Shown here piece after piece: positions 36,019 through 48,915 of a stretch of 64,000 nt of DNA (position 1 is the first letter of the stretch; every line of letters starts with the position of its first letter). The stretch covers positions 1,172,508,670 to 1,172,572,669 of the forward strand of contig OY728137.1 in NCBI GenBank assembly GCA_963277665.1, in the 5' to 3' direction. The translations under genes were made by a program, and so were the position numbers. The stretch comes from Viscum album. Lineage: Eukaryota > Streptophyta > Magnoliopsida > Santalales > Viscaceae. The notes below the pieces were generated by a model. The model had not been told where the DNA came from, ran no database searches, and worked only from the letters and a program-made list of their open reading frames with translations.

Positions 36019-38589
36019 TGTTGGGATATTTGGGGGTTAAAGGTGGATTTTTATGGTGTTTTCCCACTATGTATAGTTAATGTATGATTGAGGAAAATTG
36101 GGAAAAGTTCCATAGAAAAATTTGTTATTTAAATTTTTTGTGGGGTTTTGGCTCATGTATTTTTTCTTGATTATGGGGAATTTTTTAAGGAGAATAATTA
36201 TTTTTGATGACATTTATTAGAGGAACCTACATGGTTTTCCTATGATCTATAAACCATGTGGACAAACCATATGAGGGTGCAGCTTTGGTTCAATATGAGT
36301 TGTACGGTTGGAACATAACTTCATAAACTCCATATATAACCTAATAAAGGTGAACCATCTTGAGAAAATTTTAGATGAATAGTTTGATCACAGTTTTGGA
36401 AACTATGCATCCAAACCATGATGCTTCCAAGATTTCTTAAAAAATGTGAAATACCCCTTTTCTGTCCTCAATTGATAATCATCTTCCCCCTATTTCCTTT
36501 CCTCTAATGCCGTAAAGCCCAAAGAAACTCAAAAAATCTTGTATCTTTTTTTACACCTTATATCCCCCCTTTAATATTTGATTTTTTGATGTATTTTCAT
36601 GGTGGATTGTAGGTATATCTTTCCTAGTCACCCTCTATTTATCACTTCCTTCATTAGCTTCCCATTTTGGATATTTAAAATTTCATTTTAGTTGAATATT
36701 TCATTGGATCATGGTGATATCATATCCTAATGATGGGGTTCTTTCATGGATTATCTAGAAGACATCCTGAGAAAATGACTGAACATGGTTAATTAATGTT
36801 TCTATAATGTTTCATGTTTTGAAATGGGGTGTAATTTCTAACGGAATTTGAGTTTTACATTTGTTGGATGGGAAAAATATTAAATTCTAGGTCATAGTGG
36901 AATTTTGAGATTTTAAACTCTTAAAAGTCATGTTTTTTGATTTTTTTAAGGTCAAAGAGGTGTCTGAGGAGTTCTATTGTGTTTTGGGAGCATCAAGCAT
37001 TAAAGGTCCTATTTTTTAAAATCCAAAAAGAGGTGTGTAGTTAGTGCTAATTTTTCACCTCAACTATGTGGGTTATGAACGGTGTCGCATAGATTTTCAA
37101 ACCATACACATAATTTTTTATAATCATTAAAGGAATCTATGTAATATTTCAGATCCAAACCACATGGGAAGCATATGATTAGACAAATCATGCGCCTATC
37201 CCACATTGTTAGTGCCACTTAGGCAATGGGTGTGCACGGTCAGTGCAGGAGTTGGCAAAACAATTAAAAAATAGTGAGGCTCAAAAAATTGAAGAAATTT
37301 CAATTTCACCTACCAATTTCATGGTTTTTTATACCTTTCCTCCCTCATTAACCCAAGAGGTCTCATGTGCACAAACCCCTCATACTTATCTTCCCACAAT
37401 GGACATACCTCATTTGAAATCATAATCAAAAGTTTTTCATAACATTGGTTAGACCTAGGTATGTTTATGAATCATCATGCCACTTTTATTATTTATTATT
37501 CTAATTTTTGATATGATTTTTGTGTGATCTCATTTCACATATTTTCATTATGTTTGATGATTCTTTGATTTCTATCATTCATGCATGGATAAAACTCAAT
37601 AATGGATGAGTATAGAATATGTGGTATAAGGTTGGTGGTATAGTTTCCTTCCATAAAAATTTTCATCATTTATAAGATTTTTTTTTCTTCAATGCATTGT
37701 ACTATCTATGAATCACCTTAAAAATGTGAGATTCATTAAGTATATAATAAGATATTAGTTTAATTAGTCTTGATGCGCTTAATTACATCATTAGAGGCCG
37801 TCTACCTCGACTTAGATCACCCTCTTGAGTGTGTTTTTTATATTTACATAGACCCTTATCATTAACCGTGGAGTTAAAATACCTTTTTAGGTGTGTTAAA
37901 TTTTCTCTTCTCAATGAAATGGTTAAATTCTATTAGATGAATTATAAGTGGTGAAAATGACTCCCATAGCTTAGGGCCATTATTTAAATTATGCTTGAAC
38001 ATTTCCCCTATATGTGAAATGGTGAATCTTTTAATGGAATAACATTATGGAAATTTATAAATAATTATCCAGTTTGTATTATTACCAATTATGTGTCTTT
38101 ATTGATTGAGATTATTTTATTATGGAACGTATAATCTCATAGATTATTTTTAAATAATAATAAATGTAATGTATTGATAAAGGTTTATTGCACCTTGATA
38201 GATGATGGGTTACACTTTGTAGAATGCCTAGGCTAAGGCATCATAGTGCAATGGGATTGCCATATAATATATTATTATAGAGAGTCTTCAGTTAAGGGTG
38301 TGTACATTACATTTTAAACCCCCTTGGATGAGGAAATTGGACATGAAAATTCACTTCACTTGGGTTGTTGGAAATGACGTTCCACACCCCCTTGATTTGG
38401 ATGTTGGACATGGCCCTTCACCTTACTATTAATGATACTCAATAATGGAATTCCTTATTATTTAGGATAGTCAAAAAGAAATACTACATTATTTATGATA
38501 ATTGTGAATGACATCCCTTATTAATATATGAGACTCTTAGGAATATATAGGGATGACTAAGTGACTCCTTACTAGAACTACGTATCTAT
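36019..38589 (+). repeat. probable family-3 LTR copy A, part left of the LINE
   Basis: The end of this LTR (42840-43121) is certain, but it is cut by the LINE, so the part left of the LINE should be the rest of it. In support, 36240-37230 has recurrent motifs such as aaaccatgtgg and aaaccacatggg, reminiscent of the palindromic motifs in the solo LTR and LTR B. Two degenerate units near 38300-38440 share cccccttgga and ttggacatg. The left border (tgttgggatatttgg) is a guess. Confidence 0.35.
38582..38589 (+). repeat. possible LINE target-site duplication, left copy
   Basis: gtatctat here and gtatccat at 42840-42847 differ at one base and bracket the LINE. Confidence 0.4.
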
Positions 38590-38639
38590 ATATATATATA
38601 TATATATGAATATATTTTTTTTCAGGAATTTAATTAATC

Positions 38640-41332
38640 ATCATCATCATTATATATATTTTTATCAAAGAAAGATGAACAAAAAAGGGATGGGGAAGAA
38701 AATGAGGCCTAGGGAGTCCGGAATTAATAAAGTCTGAGAGCATCCCCAATGATAAAATTAATATTGTCTGGTTTAAAATAATTGATATTTGTGAAGTATG
38801 TGAAGTTAGAGTCATGATACTCCACCTCCATGGAAGAAAGATAATATGAAACCCTATTGTCTTCACAGCACATATGAATCACATGAGCAATCAGAAATGG
38901 ACAAGAATGGATAGGAATATCTGAAAGGAAACTTTTGACTAAGGAGATCTTCCCCCAAAGGATGAGTAGTAATTTTTCCATTTGATCATATGACTTGTCT
39001 TCTTGATTACAATCTGATCAAAGCCATGAATGCGCAGTTTTCCTTAGGAGATCAGAGTGTCTTCGTAATCCATCATAATATTACCTCTATGTATGTTCAT
39101 CCCATTGCATAAGGAGGTGACCTATCTGGTAGTGCATATGGTTAAAATATAATGGTTTCTCTTATATTTTATGATTTCCTAGATACACCAATAACAATAA
39201 TCATAAAATATTTTTTCGATACCATGAACTGATCTTCTGCTACAATTAGAAAAGCTAATATTATCATCTGCAAACATTATATGGCAGATAGAAGGATGGC
39301 TATTTTTCCAAGAATAAAGAAATATTTCCCCATTAGATAATCTTCTATTAATAAGGTGGATAAGCGTATCTTTCATGAGAATAAAGATGCTTGGGGAGAT
39401 AGAGGACACTTTTTTAAGCTCATTGGTTCCCTTAAAAAGGTCATAAGTCCGTCCCATGAATGAGGCAACCAACCACGAGAAGATAAAGCATCTAAAGATG
39501 AGGTATGTGGCCCATGAAGAGAGTCCCATACCAGTGATATCTCTATTGATGAAGCCTCATTCCATTCTATCATAGGCCTTTTTCTTATTCATATTTATTT
39601 CCATGTTTGAATGGTGGGTCTTGGTGTTGATGTCTCTAATAATTTCTTGAGCCAAAGAAATATCTCCTTGTATTGTGCGGCCGTTCCCAAATCCATGTTG
39701 TTCTGCAGAAATCCAACAAGTAATGTGAATGGGAAACCTCATGTTGATGATTCTTACTAATACCTTATAAGGATAATTAAAAATATTTACCGATTTGTAA
39801 TGAAAAATAGAGGAGGGATCCCATATCTTTTGAAAAATAAAAAGAGTCATTACACCGGTAACCAACGAGAGGTTTCCACCATGAAATATATCTTGATTGG
39901 TCGTAATAATGTCATCTTTAACCACATTTCATGATCCCCTATAAAACAGTCCAAGGAAATAGTAGAGATCCGGAACACTCTCAATTTTGAGGTTCATCAT
40001 GGCCTCATAGACTTCATTATCATCCAGTATTGCTTCTACTAAAGTGTAGTCCTGATTAGAGACTAGGTTGGGGATCACCTCCATATGCTCTGTTTTTCCT
40101 CTTGGATATATGTTTTTCATGTTCGAGTTAGTACATGCAAGGAGGTATTTCAAGAAATAAAATCTCATTCCACTAATGACATCTCTATCATCTGAATATG
40201 AACCATATTCAATCATAATATTGGGTTCATTGTTCACATATTTTCTTTGATGCATGCATGAAATTAGGCCTTGTTTTTATCGCCTTCGGGCATCCATTTC
40301 ACTCTTGAACTCTCTCGATCCATGTGGTCATATTTAAGGATTAATTTTACAAGAATGTTATTTTTATTGGAGACCTATTCAAACAATAAATCATTCCATA
40401 AATCTTCCAGGGTGAGTTCTAGATGATCAATATCCTATTTGTGTACGTCCATGTTCTGATCAATAGGAGGAAGAACCTTATCACGTGCTTATAATCTGTG
40501 CTTATGCCACCTATGCATGTTGTTCATAGCTACCCAAGATTGTACATGTGTAGGTTATCCCGAAATTTCACTATCAAACTGATGATATTCTGGTGTACTG
40601 ATCTATTGAGTATAGAATCTGAAATGTTCATATCCTCCATGTCTGGGAGAAAAAGAAACCATACATGGGTAGTAATCAGATATACCACAGACCAGATGAT
40701 TTAACATGGTGTTGGGAAACATGGATATGGAGTAAATATTGGACATGCGATGATCCAAATGAAGCTAGAATCATTTTATCTTTTTCTTGTTATTGCACCA
40801 TATTAAATAGTTACTAAAGCACCCCATATCCAGAAGACCATTATCCCACATGAATTGGACAAAGTTAATGCTGGTTGTATGGGGGATATCCCCCATTCCA
40901 TTAATCTCATATGGGTCTCTAATGATGTTGAATTCCCTACCAATGATCCCCGGGGATTCCTCTTGATCAAAATAATTATGATATTGGCATAAAACATCTC
41001 TTTTTTATGCATCATATCTCCCATAAAAAAGAAATAAATAGGGTGTCCACACCATAAGTAACTTTTGAAGTGATAAATTGATCACCATCCTAAACTATAT
41101 CTCTAATAATGTCCATATTCTAGAATATTCATATATGCTGGTTAGTAAGGTCTGCATGAATGTAAGATCATATCCAAAATTTATGAGTAAACTCATTGAT
41201 TATTGAAGGATTTTGTTTGTTCTCTAGAACAGTGATAATGTAGGCCTTGTTCCTTTTGATCTCTATGGCTAAGAAGTCAGTTTTCACCTGGGCACCGATT
41301 CCATGAGTGTTCCAATTGAGAATATGAATCAT
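38640..41332 (-). pseudogene. LINE ORF2: endonuclease-reverse transcriptase pseudogene
   Basis: The start is the ATG at 41332 (MIHILNWNTHGIGAQ), the opening of an APE-type endonuclease (typically SWNVRGLG). Further endonuclease text IIGREFNIIRDPYEINGMGD lies at about 40940-40880. RT follows: HYKSVNIFNYPYKVLVRIIN and EQHGFGNGRTIQGDISLAQE (39557-39925), ending NMNKKKAYDRME. Then comes SPSIFI (about 39397) and the catalytic ICHIMFADDNISF with FADD at 39263-39274. The post-RT block WGKISLVKSFLSDIPIHSC lies at about 38955-38900. The two catalytic Asp are intact. The frame is broken by several shifts. Confidence 0.9.
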
Positions 41333-41344
41333 TGAAGTGATTAT

Positions 41345-42775
41345 GGACTAGATTTGTTCTAGGATACTTTGTCTTAATTGGATGGGTGAAAAAAATTGTA
41401 GATTTGTTTTGATTTCTCCCTTCTGTATATCCCGTAATTAGATACTGAGGATATCATTGTAGGAGAGGACAAAAGTGAACACATTTTACGGTTATTCACT
41501 CTTACATTACTTATATGTGACTAGATAGGTAAACCTTGTTTTTTATGTTTTTGAGTTTCTGTAGTAACTAGTCGTCCATGCAGAAAGACCTCTGAAACAA
41601 CCTAGGGATGAGATTTTATCTAAGGAGGATGACAATGTAGAAGGAAATCTAAAATTAAATACTCTTTAACAATCCACGTACTAGGGAAAACATGGGAGAG
41701 TAGGAAAGATAGCTGGAGGACAAGAAGAAGGACCATATTCCCCATACCATTCCTAAGAAACTACTGAGTTGGGGGGAGGACTCTAAAGAAGGAGGGAGCA
41801 ATGCCATCATGACAGTGATACTAAGAGGAAAACTCTATAGTCTCTTCACCTAGAAACCCTCAATTAAGAACTAGCAGAAACTACAGTAGTAGATAATGAA
41901 ATTGAGAATGGGGTTATAGGATAAAATTAAAGCATAATGAACTAATTCTATGAAAGAGGGTCCATCACATGGTTTGGGAGGGTCACACAGAGAAATGGGA
42001 GGATAGGATATAGAGGGGGGTGTAGAGTCTTCCCGAGTTGGTCCCTATTTAGGTTCACGTATAATTCCATTAAATGGGATTTGGAGGGGGGCCTTATAGT
42101 AGGATATCTAAGAGGATAAAGGGTCTGGCAGTGACCGACTCAATGATGTTTCCTGCACACTCTCACATAAATCCCCTAGAGAGAGTTGAAGGTATATTAC
42201 CTGCGGAGCACTAGGTAGATAATATCTTTATTCTAGACTAGTGAATCATACACCAAAAAGGATATCCTTTCTGAGAAATTTAAGGATAGATCTAGATCAA
42301 CATAGATACGGGCCATAGAGGAATCATCACAACACTGAGTCTGGTCATCCTCACAGAGAAAGGCACCTTAAGAGTCCCCTATAGCCTTTAGGATAGCACC
42401 ACTATGAACTGGAAGTTTCACATCTTGAATGCTTATCCATTCAGTTTCATGGGAGCTTTCCTTCCCCTTATTGACATCCAACGACAAACAGCGTTGATTA
42501 AAACACCAATGACACATAAATTGAGAGGATTTGTACCAGGCATGGAACAAGTCCACCTTCAATGTGAGGATCATGAAGAAAGAGTTCCAATGAACAGTAA
42601 ACAATTGATCTAGAGCTTCAAGCCCCCAGGAGTCCACGAATTTCTTGAATACCAAAAGAGGTGATTTCTTAGATCCAAAAAACACGATGAGGGTCCATTT
42701 TTGTTAACAAATAGCTTCATTAAAGGCTTCAGCTATAAAATTCATCAATATGTAGGATACATCCCTCTTCGCCAT
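41345..42775 (-). pseudogene. LINE ORF1 (nucleic-acid-binding protein) pseudogene
   Basis: The likely start is ATG 42775 (MAKRDVSYILMNFIAEAFNE). The open stretch 42685-42368 follows, ending WISIQDVKLPVHSGAILKAI. Then MARIYVDLDLSLNFSERISF is read near 42310-42250. The W..L..LP......L..IG...G.....D.T....ARICVE.DL pattern is that of the DUF4283-type ORF1 of plant L1 elements. No CCHC knuckle was recognised downstream. Stops and shifts make it inactive. Confidence 0.7.
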
Positions 42776-42839
42776 ATAATCCACAAGACAAACATCTAGA
42801 AAATAGAGCCACAAGGGATCATGAGACAAGTTTCCTAAG

Positions 42840-43121
42840 GTATCCATTATGTTATATCATGTTTATCCATGGCTGGTTTATTTATCTTTGGCATGGTAAT
42901 CTGTTTAATATTGTTTTTCAGTTCTTATTATCATATGTTACTTTTTTTTATTGCTTACACTATATTTGTTACTAAACCAAAGAGTATAGTCTCCCCAATG
43001 AACCTCATATAATCCCTTGTTACTAATTTATATCCTCTGGTATATGGGGAGGCGGGCTTGAGGCCATGTGACCAACTAGCTTGCGGCGCTATTTTAGTAT
43101 ATCCAAGGTTTGGATGTTACA
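42840..43121 (+). repeat. family-3 LTR copy A, 3' end
   Basis: The end tttggatgttaca is followed after three bases by a PBS. The stretch atagtctccccaatg...gaggccatgtgaccaac resembles the ends of the solo LTR (12345-12484) and LTR B (49480-49617). Confidence 0.8.
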
Positions 43122-43124
43122 ATA

Positions 43125-43136
43125 TGGTATTATAGA
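43125..43136 (+). other. PBS after LTR copy A, decayed
   Basis: tggtattataga compared with TGGTATCAGAGC. The first six bases match, and the position after the LTR end is right. Confidence 0.6.
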
Positions 43137-46100
43137 ATATTTAACATTTTTATTATTATTTTGGGATGTTATATAAGAGTCTAGGAATTTTTCATCACAT
43201 GGTATATTGCTCATGTCTGGGTTTGTCCAACCCTCACATGAGGGGAAGATCAAGTTGCCAAGGATGACACTGTTGTTATACTAATTGTTATTATTATAGA
43301 TTGATATTCCACCTCGATTAATTTATTTATTTTCATTGATTACAAATTTATGGATTTATGATATTTACTCTTCATCTGGTATAGCAAGAAATTATTGTTC
43401 ATGTATCATAAAAGGCACTTGGCGATTTTAATGCCATGCATATTCCACCCCATGTATATTTCATTAATTTATTTCTTGATGTTAGTTGGATATTTCAGAT
43501 CTAATTATTGATCATGAGTTTCATTATACAATGCTTATATGATTAATTATAATTTTTTCATGTATACCCTTCTTTGGTGATTATTTCTAGGTTTTCTGGT
43601 ATTCTCTGCTTTTGTAGTAGCTTTCCATGATTACTTCTATATTTACCCTTATTTTTATCATGATAATATTCCTTATTATTCTATGATAAATTGGATGGTT
43701 ATTAATGTGTGTTAATCAAACTAAATGGTCTTTTTCTATATACCTTGATGGAGGAACCTTAATTAACCAATCATAGCAATTTTCTCTCATAGACCATTGG
43801 TTACATGAGTTGAAACATTTATGGTACTGTTTAAATGGATGCCTAAAATAATTTATAAACTATAAGGGCCTTTATAAATTGGAAAGGGTAACCCATATAA
43901 TAAATCCATCATATATAGACTTGTTATATTTTGAGATTGAAGGTAAAATCATGTTGTAGTTATATGAATTCCAATGTGACTTATAAGGCTTTTACCTTTA
44001 TAACATGGGAATGTTGATTCATCTAACTTAACCATGATATATATATATATTGAATATGAATTATTATATAAATTTTTTCCCTTTATGAAGTCTAGTACCT
44101 ATGTTACATGGGAATGACAACCCATATGACTAAATCCCATAATGTAAAACTCGACCCGAGAAGGTCAGTTGGGGTATATTTCTTATGATATAGACCAACT
44201 AAGGGTGTTTTATAACCTTTGTTAAAAATGATGAGACCCTTGTAGGTCACCTTATTCATTATATTATTTAGTATATAGACACATTAGAGTATGATTATCC
44301 AAGATGGTATGGTTATTTAAAGTGTCTTAGGCTACTTATAAGTGGTTATATATAAATGTATGGTGGAATCTTACTTGACCAGACCCCTTAAATTGATAAA
44401 ATACCTTTTTATCTAATTTTGAGATTTATTTATATGAGGTTTGGTTAAATAAAATTTTAAATATAGCCTAGAGAGTGTTTTCCTCTATAGCTTGTGATTA
44501 TTTATTTTCTTTAACTAAGCCTATTGTGATATTTTATTTGATAAAGAAATTGAGATTAATTGTTTAAAAGGAAATTATGAGATAATTTTCCTATTATGTT
44601 TCCTAAAGTTAGATAAATAAATTACTTAGTGTGGTTTGTTTTTATTACTAGTAAACGATATCTCTTACATATGAACTTGGTTAAATGTTTTAAAAAATAA
44701 TCTTCCATAAATTCATTAAAATGAAACCTTATAGAGGTATGTTTAGTATGAACCCTTCTATAATGGTTAGATTTAAATATTACCTTTTAAAAGGGACATG
44801 AATGTTTCCTATAAATCCCTGATAACTTCTTTATATGTTGTGTTTGACATAAATAATAAATGGTAGAGACTATTGACCCTTTATGTGTAACTATATTTTA
44901 AAAAATATGATACCTTATGTTAATGATGAGATATCTCATTGAGGTAGAGGCCTTAGTGATGATTAATAATTATAATTTTTATACGAGTTTTTATGAATGC
45001 TATGTGAAATTCCATTACTATTTGAGTCATGTGGGGCTCTTAGATGATTAAATGACACCACCAATTAGTTATATGGTTGTCTAGTGTGTTAAATCTCTGG
45101 GGGTTATTACTGTTTGTGGATACCCACTTATTGATGGCTCATAAGATTCATTATATTAACATTTTAAACCTAGTTGGTCATCATTTATTTTATTCTTGGG
45201 AAACTTCTGAATGTGTTTTTCCTAGGGTTTTTGATTTCCTCAGAGGAAATTATTTTGGATTTACACTCATCTAGAGACAAATTCATGGAGGGATCATAGA
45301 TTTTTTGTTATATGAATAGTGATACCTCAGTTTTCAAGGATTGCCTAGGGTTCGTGGTATTGAAACTAGATTCAATGGGTATTAAAAATCAGGTACCTAA
45401 CCCAATTGACGAGTGTGTACTATAAGAAAATTAATTTTTGAGAATGATTCATTGAGGCAGGTAGATGTTTGATAAATCATAGCACAGGTACATGCCTGAT
45501 TTTGAAGTGCCATTTCTTGGGAGCTCATAGCATATTAGGAACTGAAACTCCATGTGTCATGGAAAGATTGACCATGTTGGTAGTCACCCAGGGGAGAAAT
45601 ATTAGGGTTTGTATCCATGTGATATGGGATAGTACACCCACTATGAATGATAAGTTAGTCTGTGTCGATTACATGTGGTAGGTGTTAAAAAAAATGAACA
45701 TTAGTGAATGGTTGGGTTAAAGCTAAGGAATGATATCAGAATTGAGGAGTCCTCAATAGGAATGGTGACCCAAATCCTATGGATAAATTAAATGAATCAT
45801 TCTGTGGTAAGGGATAATTAATAAATAAATTGGGTGAAAAGACACGATTGACTTGTGGGTTGACCATGACATGCATCATCAGGAGACATAGTGTTAGGTG
45901 TTGGTAAAATAAATTATTTCCTCATTTGATGTGAGATTCGATCAGAGGTATCTATACATTTATTACAATTAAATATCAATTTAATCTTATTCTAGAGGTA
46001 ATCATTCCTCATATCTTAACTTCATCATGAGTATGCTAAGAGTTTTTTGGATATACGACGAGCTACTTTTTTTAATAGATTTCCTGTCTTGATGGAGTTT

Positions 46101-47088
46101 CTCTTTATAAGTATGACCAAAGAGTTGTTTTATATCAATACACATAGTGAAGAGTAATCCATTGATTTTTTAAGGGTGGATCACCCCATTTTAAGTTGGA
46201 ATCCAGCATTCTATGTGGAAATTGTTCTCAGGGTGGAGGAACGAGTGATGACTGATGTTTACAATAACTATAAATATTAGAAGGTTATTATCCATGTCAT
46301 ACATTATATATAGAAATGGATTATGGTAAGTAGGAATTGTTTTTCACTAGGGCCACAACAAGGAGTCTCCTAAGGTGGGGAGTGGTATATTGGTCACCAA
46401 TGGGAGACCCTCAAGTGATAAGGGTTATAGGATCTTGAGGTCAGTCATTTGATGATTATTTTGGATATCATATTCCATTTACTAAATGGACAAATATATA
46501 GTAGGAATCCTTAGTGAATTATAGGCTCTTATTCAATTATATATTTTGGTTAAATATAGATGTGGGTGTTAATTACCTTACAAGGACCCATGGATTCTAT
46601 ATTAGGATAGTGTTAGTGTTGATACTATATCATGATGATTTTTTTTATATATATGGTTTTCTAGGATAAATCACTTGAATTTAGATATGGGCTTCTATTA
46701 GCATTCTTAGAAAAATCTTATTATTCCTTAGGATATCATTTTATAATATTATTTTCGTAAATCATAAACCATAGGAGATTACAAATTTTGAATTAGTTGA
46801 TTGGAGGTTGTTCAAATTGAGTTCTCTCATATAGTTGGATGCAGTTAATGAGATTTCAAATTAAGCATGCCATCAAGATGATATGGGTTCAGTTTAAAGG
46901 TGCAGTCGATTCTTTTCATGGAAAATATAACACAACTAGGATATGTTGGGTTGAATGGAATTCGAATACTCTACTAAATTGATAAATATTTCAAAAGTGT
47001 CACTAGAAGATAAAGGGAATTATTAGATAGGAAATTTCAATGGTGAAGGTACCATGACATTTAATTTTCCATTAAAATATAGAAACTA
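43137..47088 (+). other. interior of the family-3 element A, no pol recognised
   Basis: The first 100 bases (about 43200-43260) are similar to the start of the E7 interior (49690-49770), so this is the interior of the same family. Beyond that no gag, RT or integrase motif could be read on either strand, unlike E7. Either it decayed beyond recognition or it is a non-coding, non-autonomous form. A degenerate repeat at 43740-44160 is listed separately. The short open stretches here are not convincing genes. Confidence 0.45.
43740..44160 (+). repeat. degenerate tandem repeat, units of about 105-130 bp
   Basis: Three units share a block like ccttt(a)taacatgggaatg, then acccatatnactaaatcc, then ataatgta: near 43870-43918, 43996-44045 and 44097-44147. 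A fourth weaker unit may start near 43780. Confidence 0.6.
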
Positions 47089-47329
47089 TGTAAGATCTCA
47101 TAATTTTCCAACTACATCCCTCTTTTAGTTTTGATTGAATCTGTTATAGTTGGGTTTTTCTCCTTTTAAACATTGGTGGTAGGGATTTTTCTTTGGAGAT
47201 GTGGATATTTTTCCTGAAAAAATGTCTTAAATTTTGGTGGTGTATTTTGTTTAAATTAATATAGTCTATTTATAAATGTGAAAATACTTAAAATGGTGTC
47301 ATTTGGGGTTACATCTTGATATGGGTCTT

Positions 47330-47590
47330 TTTTTTAGTGTTCTGGTGAATGTGCTAACTAGAATCTATCACATTATGAACTGGTTAAATAACATGAATCC
47401 TTTTTTCAGAATATTTCATGAAGTGGAATAAATCATGAAAATTCTAGACACCATTAAATTAGTTCACATCGTGAAAATGGTTGATCAGTGTTAATTAAAC
47501 ATGATTCAATGTGTTTTTATGTGTATCATGTAAATCATGAAATTCACATCATGAAATGGGTTCATATTGTGAATGATTAAGGATCAATGG
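47330..47590 (+). repeat. palindromic motif cluster in LTR B
   Basis: Recurrent near-palindromes like ttcacatcgtgaa, ttcacatcatgaa, ttcatattgtgaa and cacattatgaac lie where the solo LTR has tacacgtcgtgta motifs. The core differs but the layout is the same. Confidence 0.6.
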
Positions 47591-48429
47591 TTTTAAAGAA
47601 TGTTGTACATATGATTTATTTTCATTCTTGTTGTTTCATCGTATATCACACCCTATGAAGACTCTAGGTAATTTTTTAGGTGATTCCTTCCCTTCTGGGC
47701 ATCTCAATCCATTGTTTGATCTGTAGTTACTTGTTTCACTTTGGTTTTATCCCTTATTATTATATCTTCCTTTATAATGGTGTGATATATTGAACTCTTT
47801 TGAACTGGGTTTTGATCATTTTGGTTTTGTGATATAGGTTTTCCATATTGATCTTCTTCTCATTCTTCCATGTTGATGGTGTTTCTTTGATCACTGGATA
47901 AAGGTATATGGATTAGACAATAAACTATAATCTAATTCTATTTCTTAATGTCTGTGAAAAACCATGTGATCATACTGACACACCATGAAAACTATCTAAT
48001 GAAATAATAGTTTATAAGAATCATGTGTTTAAAGAACACCTTGCATTCCTTTGGATCCATTAGTTTCAAGAATTAACTTTTTTCTACTCAAAGGGATAGC
48101 CTACCATTAAATGATAATGAACTATATTTTGGCATAAAATATAAATTAGCATGACATGAGGCCTTTGGATATTTATTATGATAGATTATCCTTGTAAAAT
48201 GGATAATTTTTTAATTAAATTACTAGTGGTACTTTGATATAATATCGTTATTTACACTTGCATGATAATAGCTTAAGATATAACTTGATGAAAGAAATTG
48301 TAATTGAATGATAAATGGTAATTGGTTTCATTAAAAATTTTGGCTTGTGATGTTCTATATTGTTATTCTTTCTTTTACCCATTGTGTTGTGATTTATGAT
48401 ATAATGTTTATATAGTGTTCATGGACTTG

Positions 48430-48915
48430 TTTTCCACTATAATTCATATATGTAAGGATTGGCCTGGTGTTTTGATAAAATGTTTATATATAGAGGGCTT
48501 GTCCCAGTTATGCTAGAATGAATATATAGAGGTCCTTTCCTAGTTATGAAGAAATGATTATATTGAGGAATTTTACCAGTTATACTAAAATGATTATATA
48601 GAGGGCTTGGTCCAGTTATATTGAAATGATTATATAGAGGTTTTGGCCAAGTTATTATGAAATGATTATATAAATGGATTGGCCCAGTTTTATGCTGAAA
48701 TGGCTCTATAGAGAAATTTTCCATGTTATAATGCAATTATTTTATAGAATTCTTGGCCTACATATACTAAAATAAATATATATAGGTCTTAGACTAATTT
48801 CATATTATAATGATTATATAGTTGACATGGTCCCGTTTCGTATTGTAATTATTTTATAGAGGGCTTGGCCCTATGTTGTGAAGTAATTATTATATTGAGG
48901 AATATTACTGGTATG
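48430..48915 (+). repeat. tandem array of about 36-39 bp units in LTR B
   Basis: About 12-13 units of the type atgattatatagagggcttggcccagttatgct. The period is close to 36 over 48480-48720. This makes a repetitive minus-strand frame (NHFIITWPKPLY, NHFNITGPSPLY, ...), which is a by-product of the array and not a gene. Confidence 0.9.

Larger units (their letters stand above)
38590..42839 (-). mobile_element. L1-like LINE on the minus strand
   Basis: A non-LTR retrotransposon with ORF1 and ORF2 (endonuclease plus RT). The 3' end faces low coordinates and ends in a (TA)n run and a short T run at 38589-38628, the inverse of an A-rich tail. Left and right flanks bear an imperfect 8-base duplication. 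At about 4.25 kb it is shorter than most plant L1 elements, and no RNase H or C-terminal zinc finger is seen. It sits in LTR copy A. Confidence 0.85.

Noticed and set aside
38588..38608. (TA)n run as an independent microsatellite
   Set aside because: Best explained as part of the LINE 3' end or its insertion site. Similar short TA runs at 30554 and 44040 have no wider structure.
45077..45681. Two open frames of 65 and 70 codons on the plus strand
   Set aside because: No recognisable motif, no matching frame in E7, and length near chance expectation in this composition.
48437..48736. Minus-strand 99-codon frame with a repeated 12-residue pattern (NH..IT...PLY)
   Set aside because: It is entirely explained by the 36-bp tandem array of LTR B. 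No neighbouring gene context or family match.
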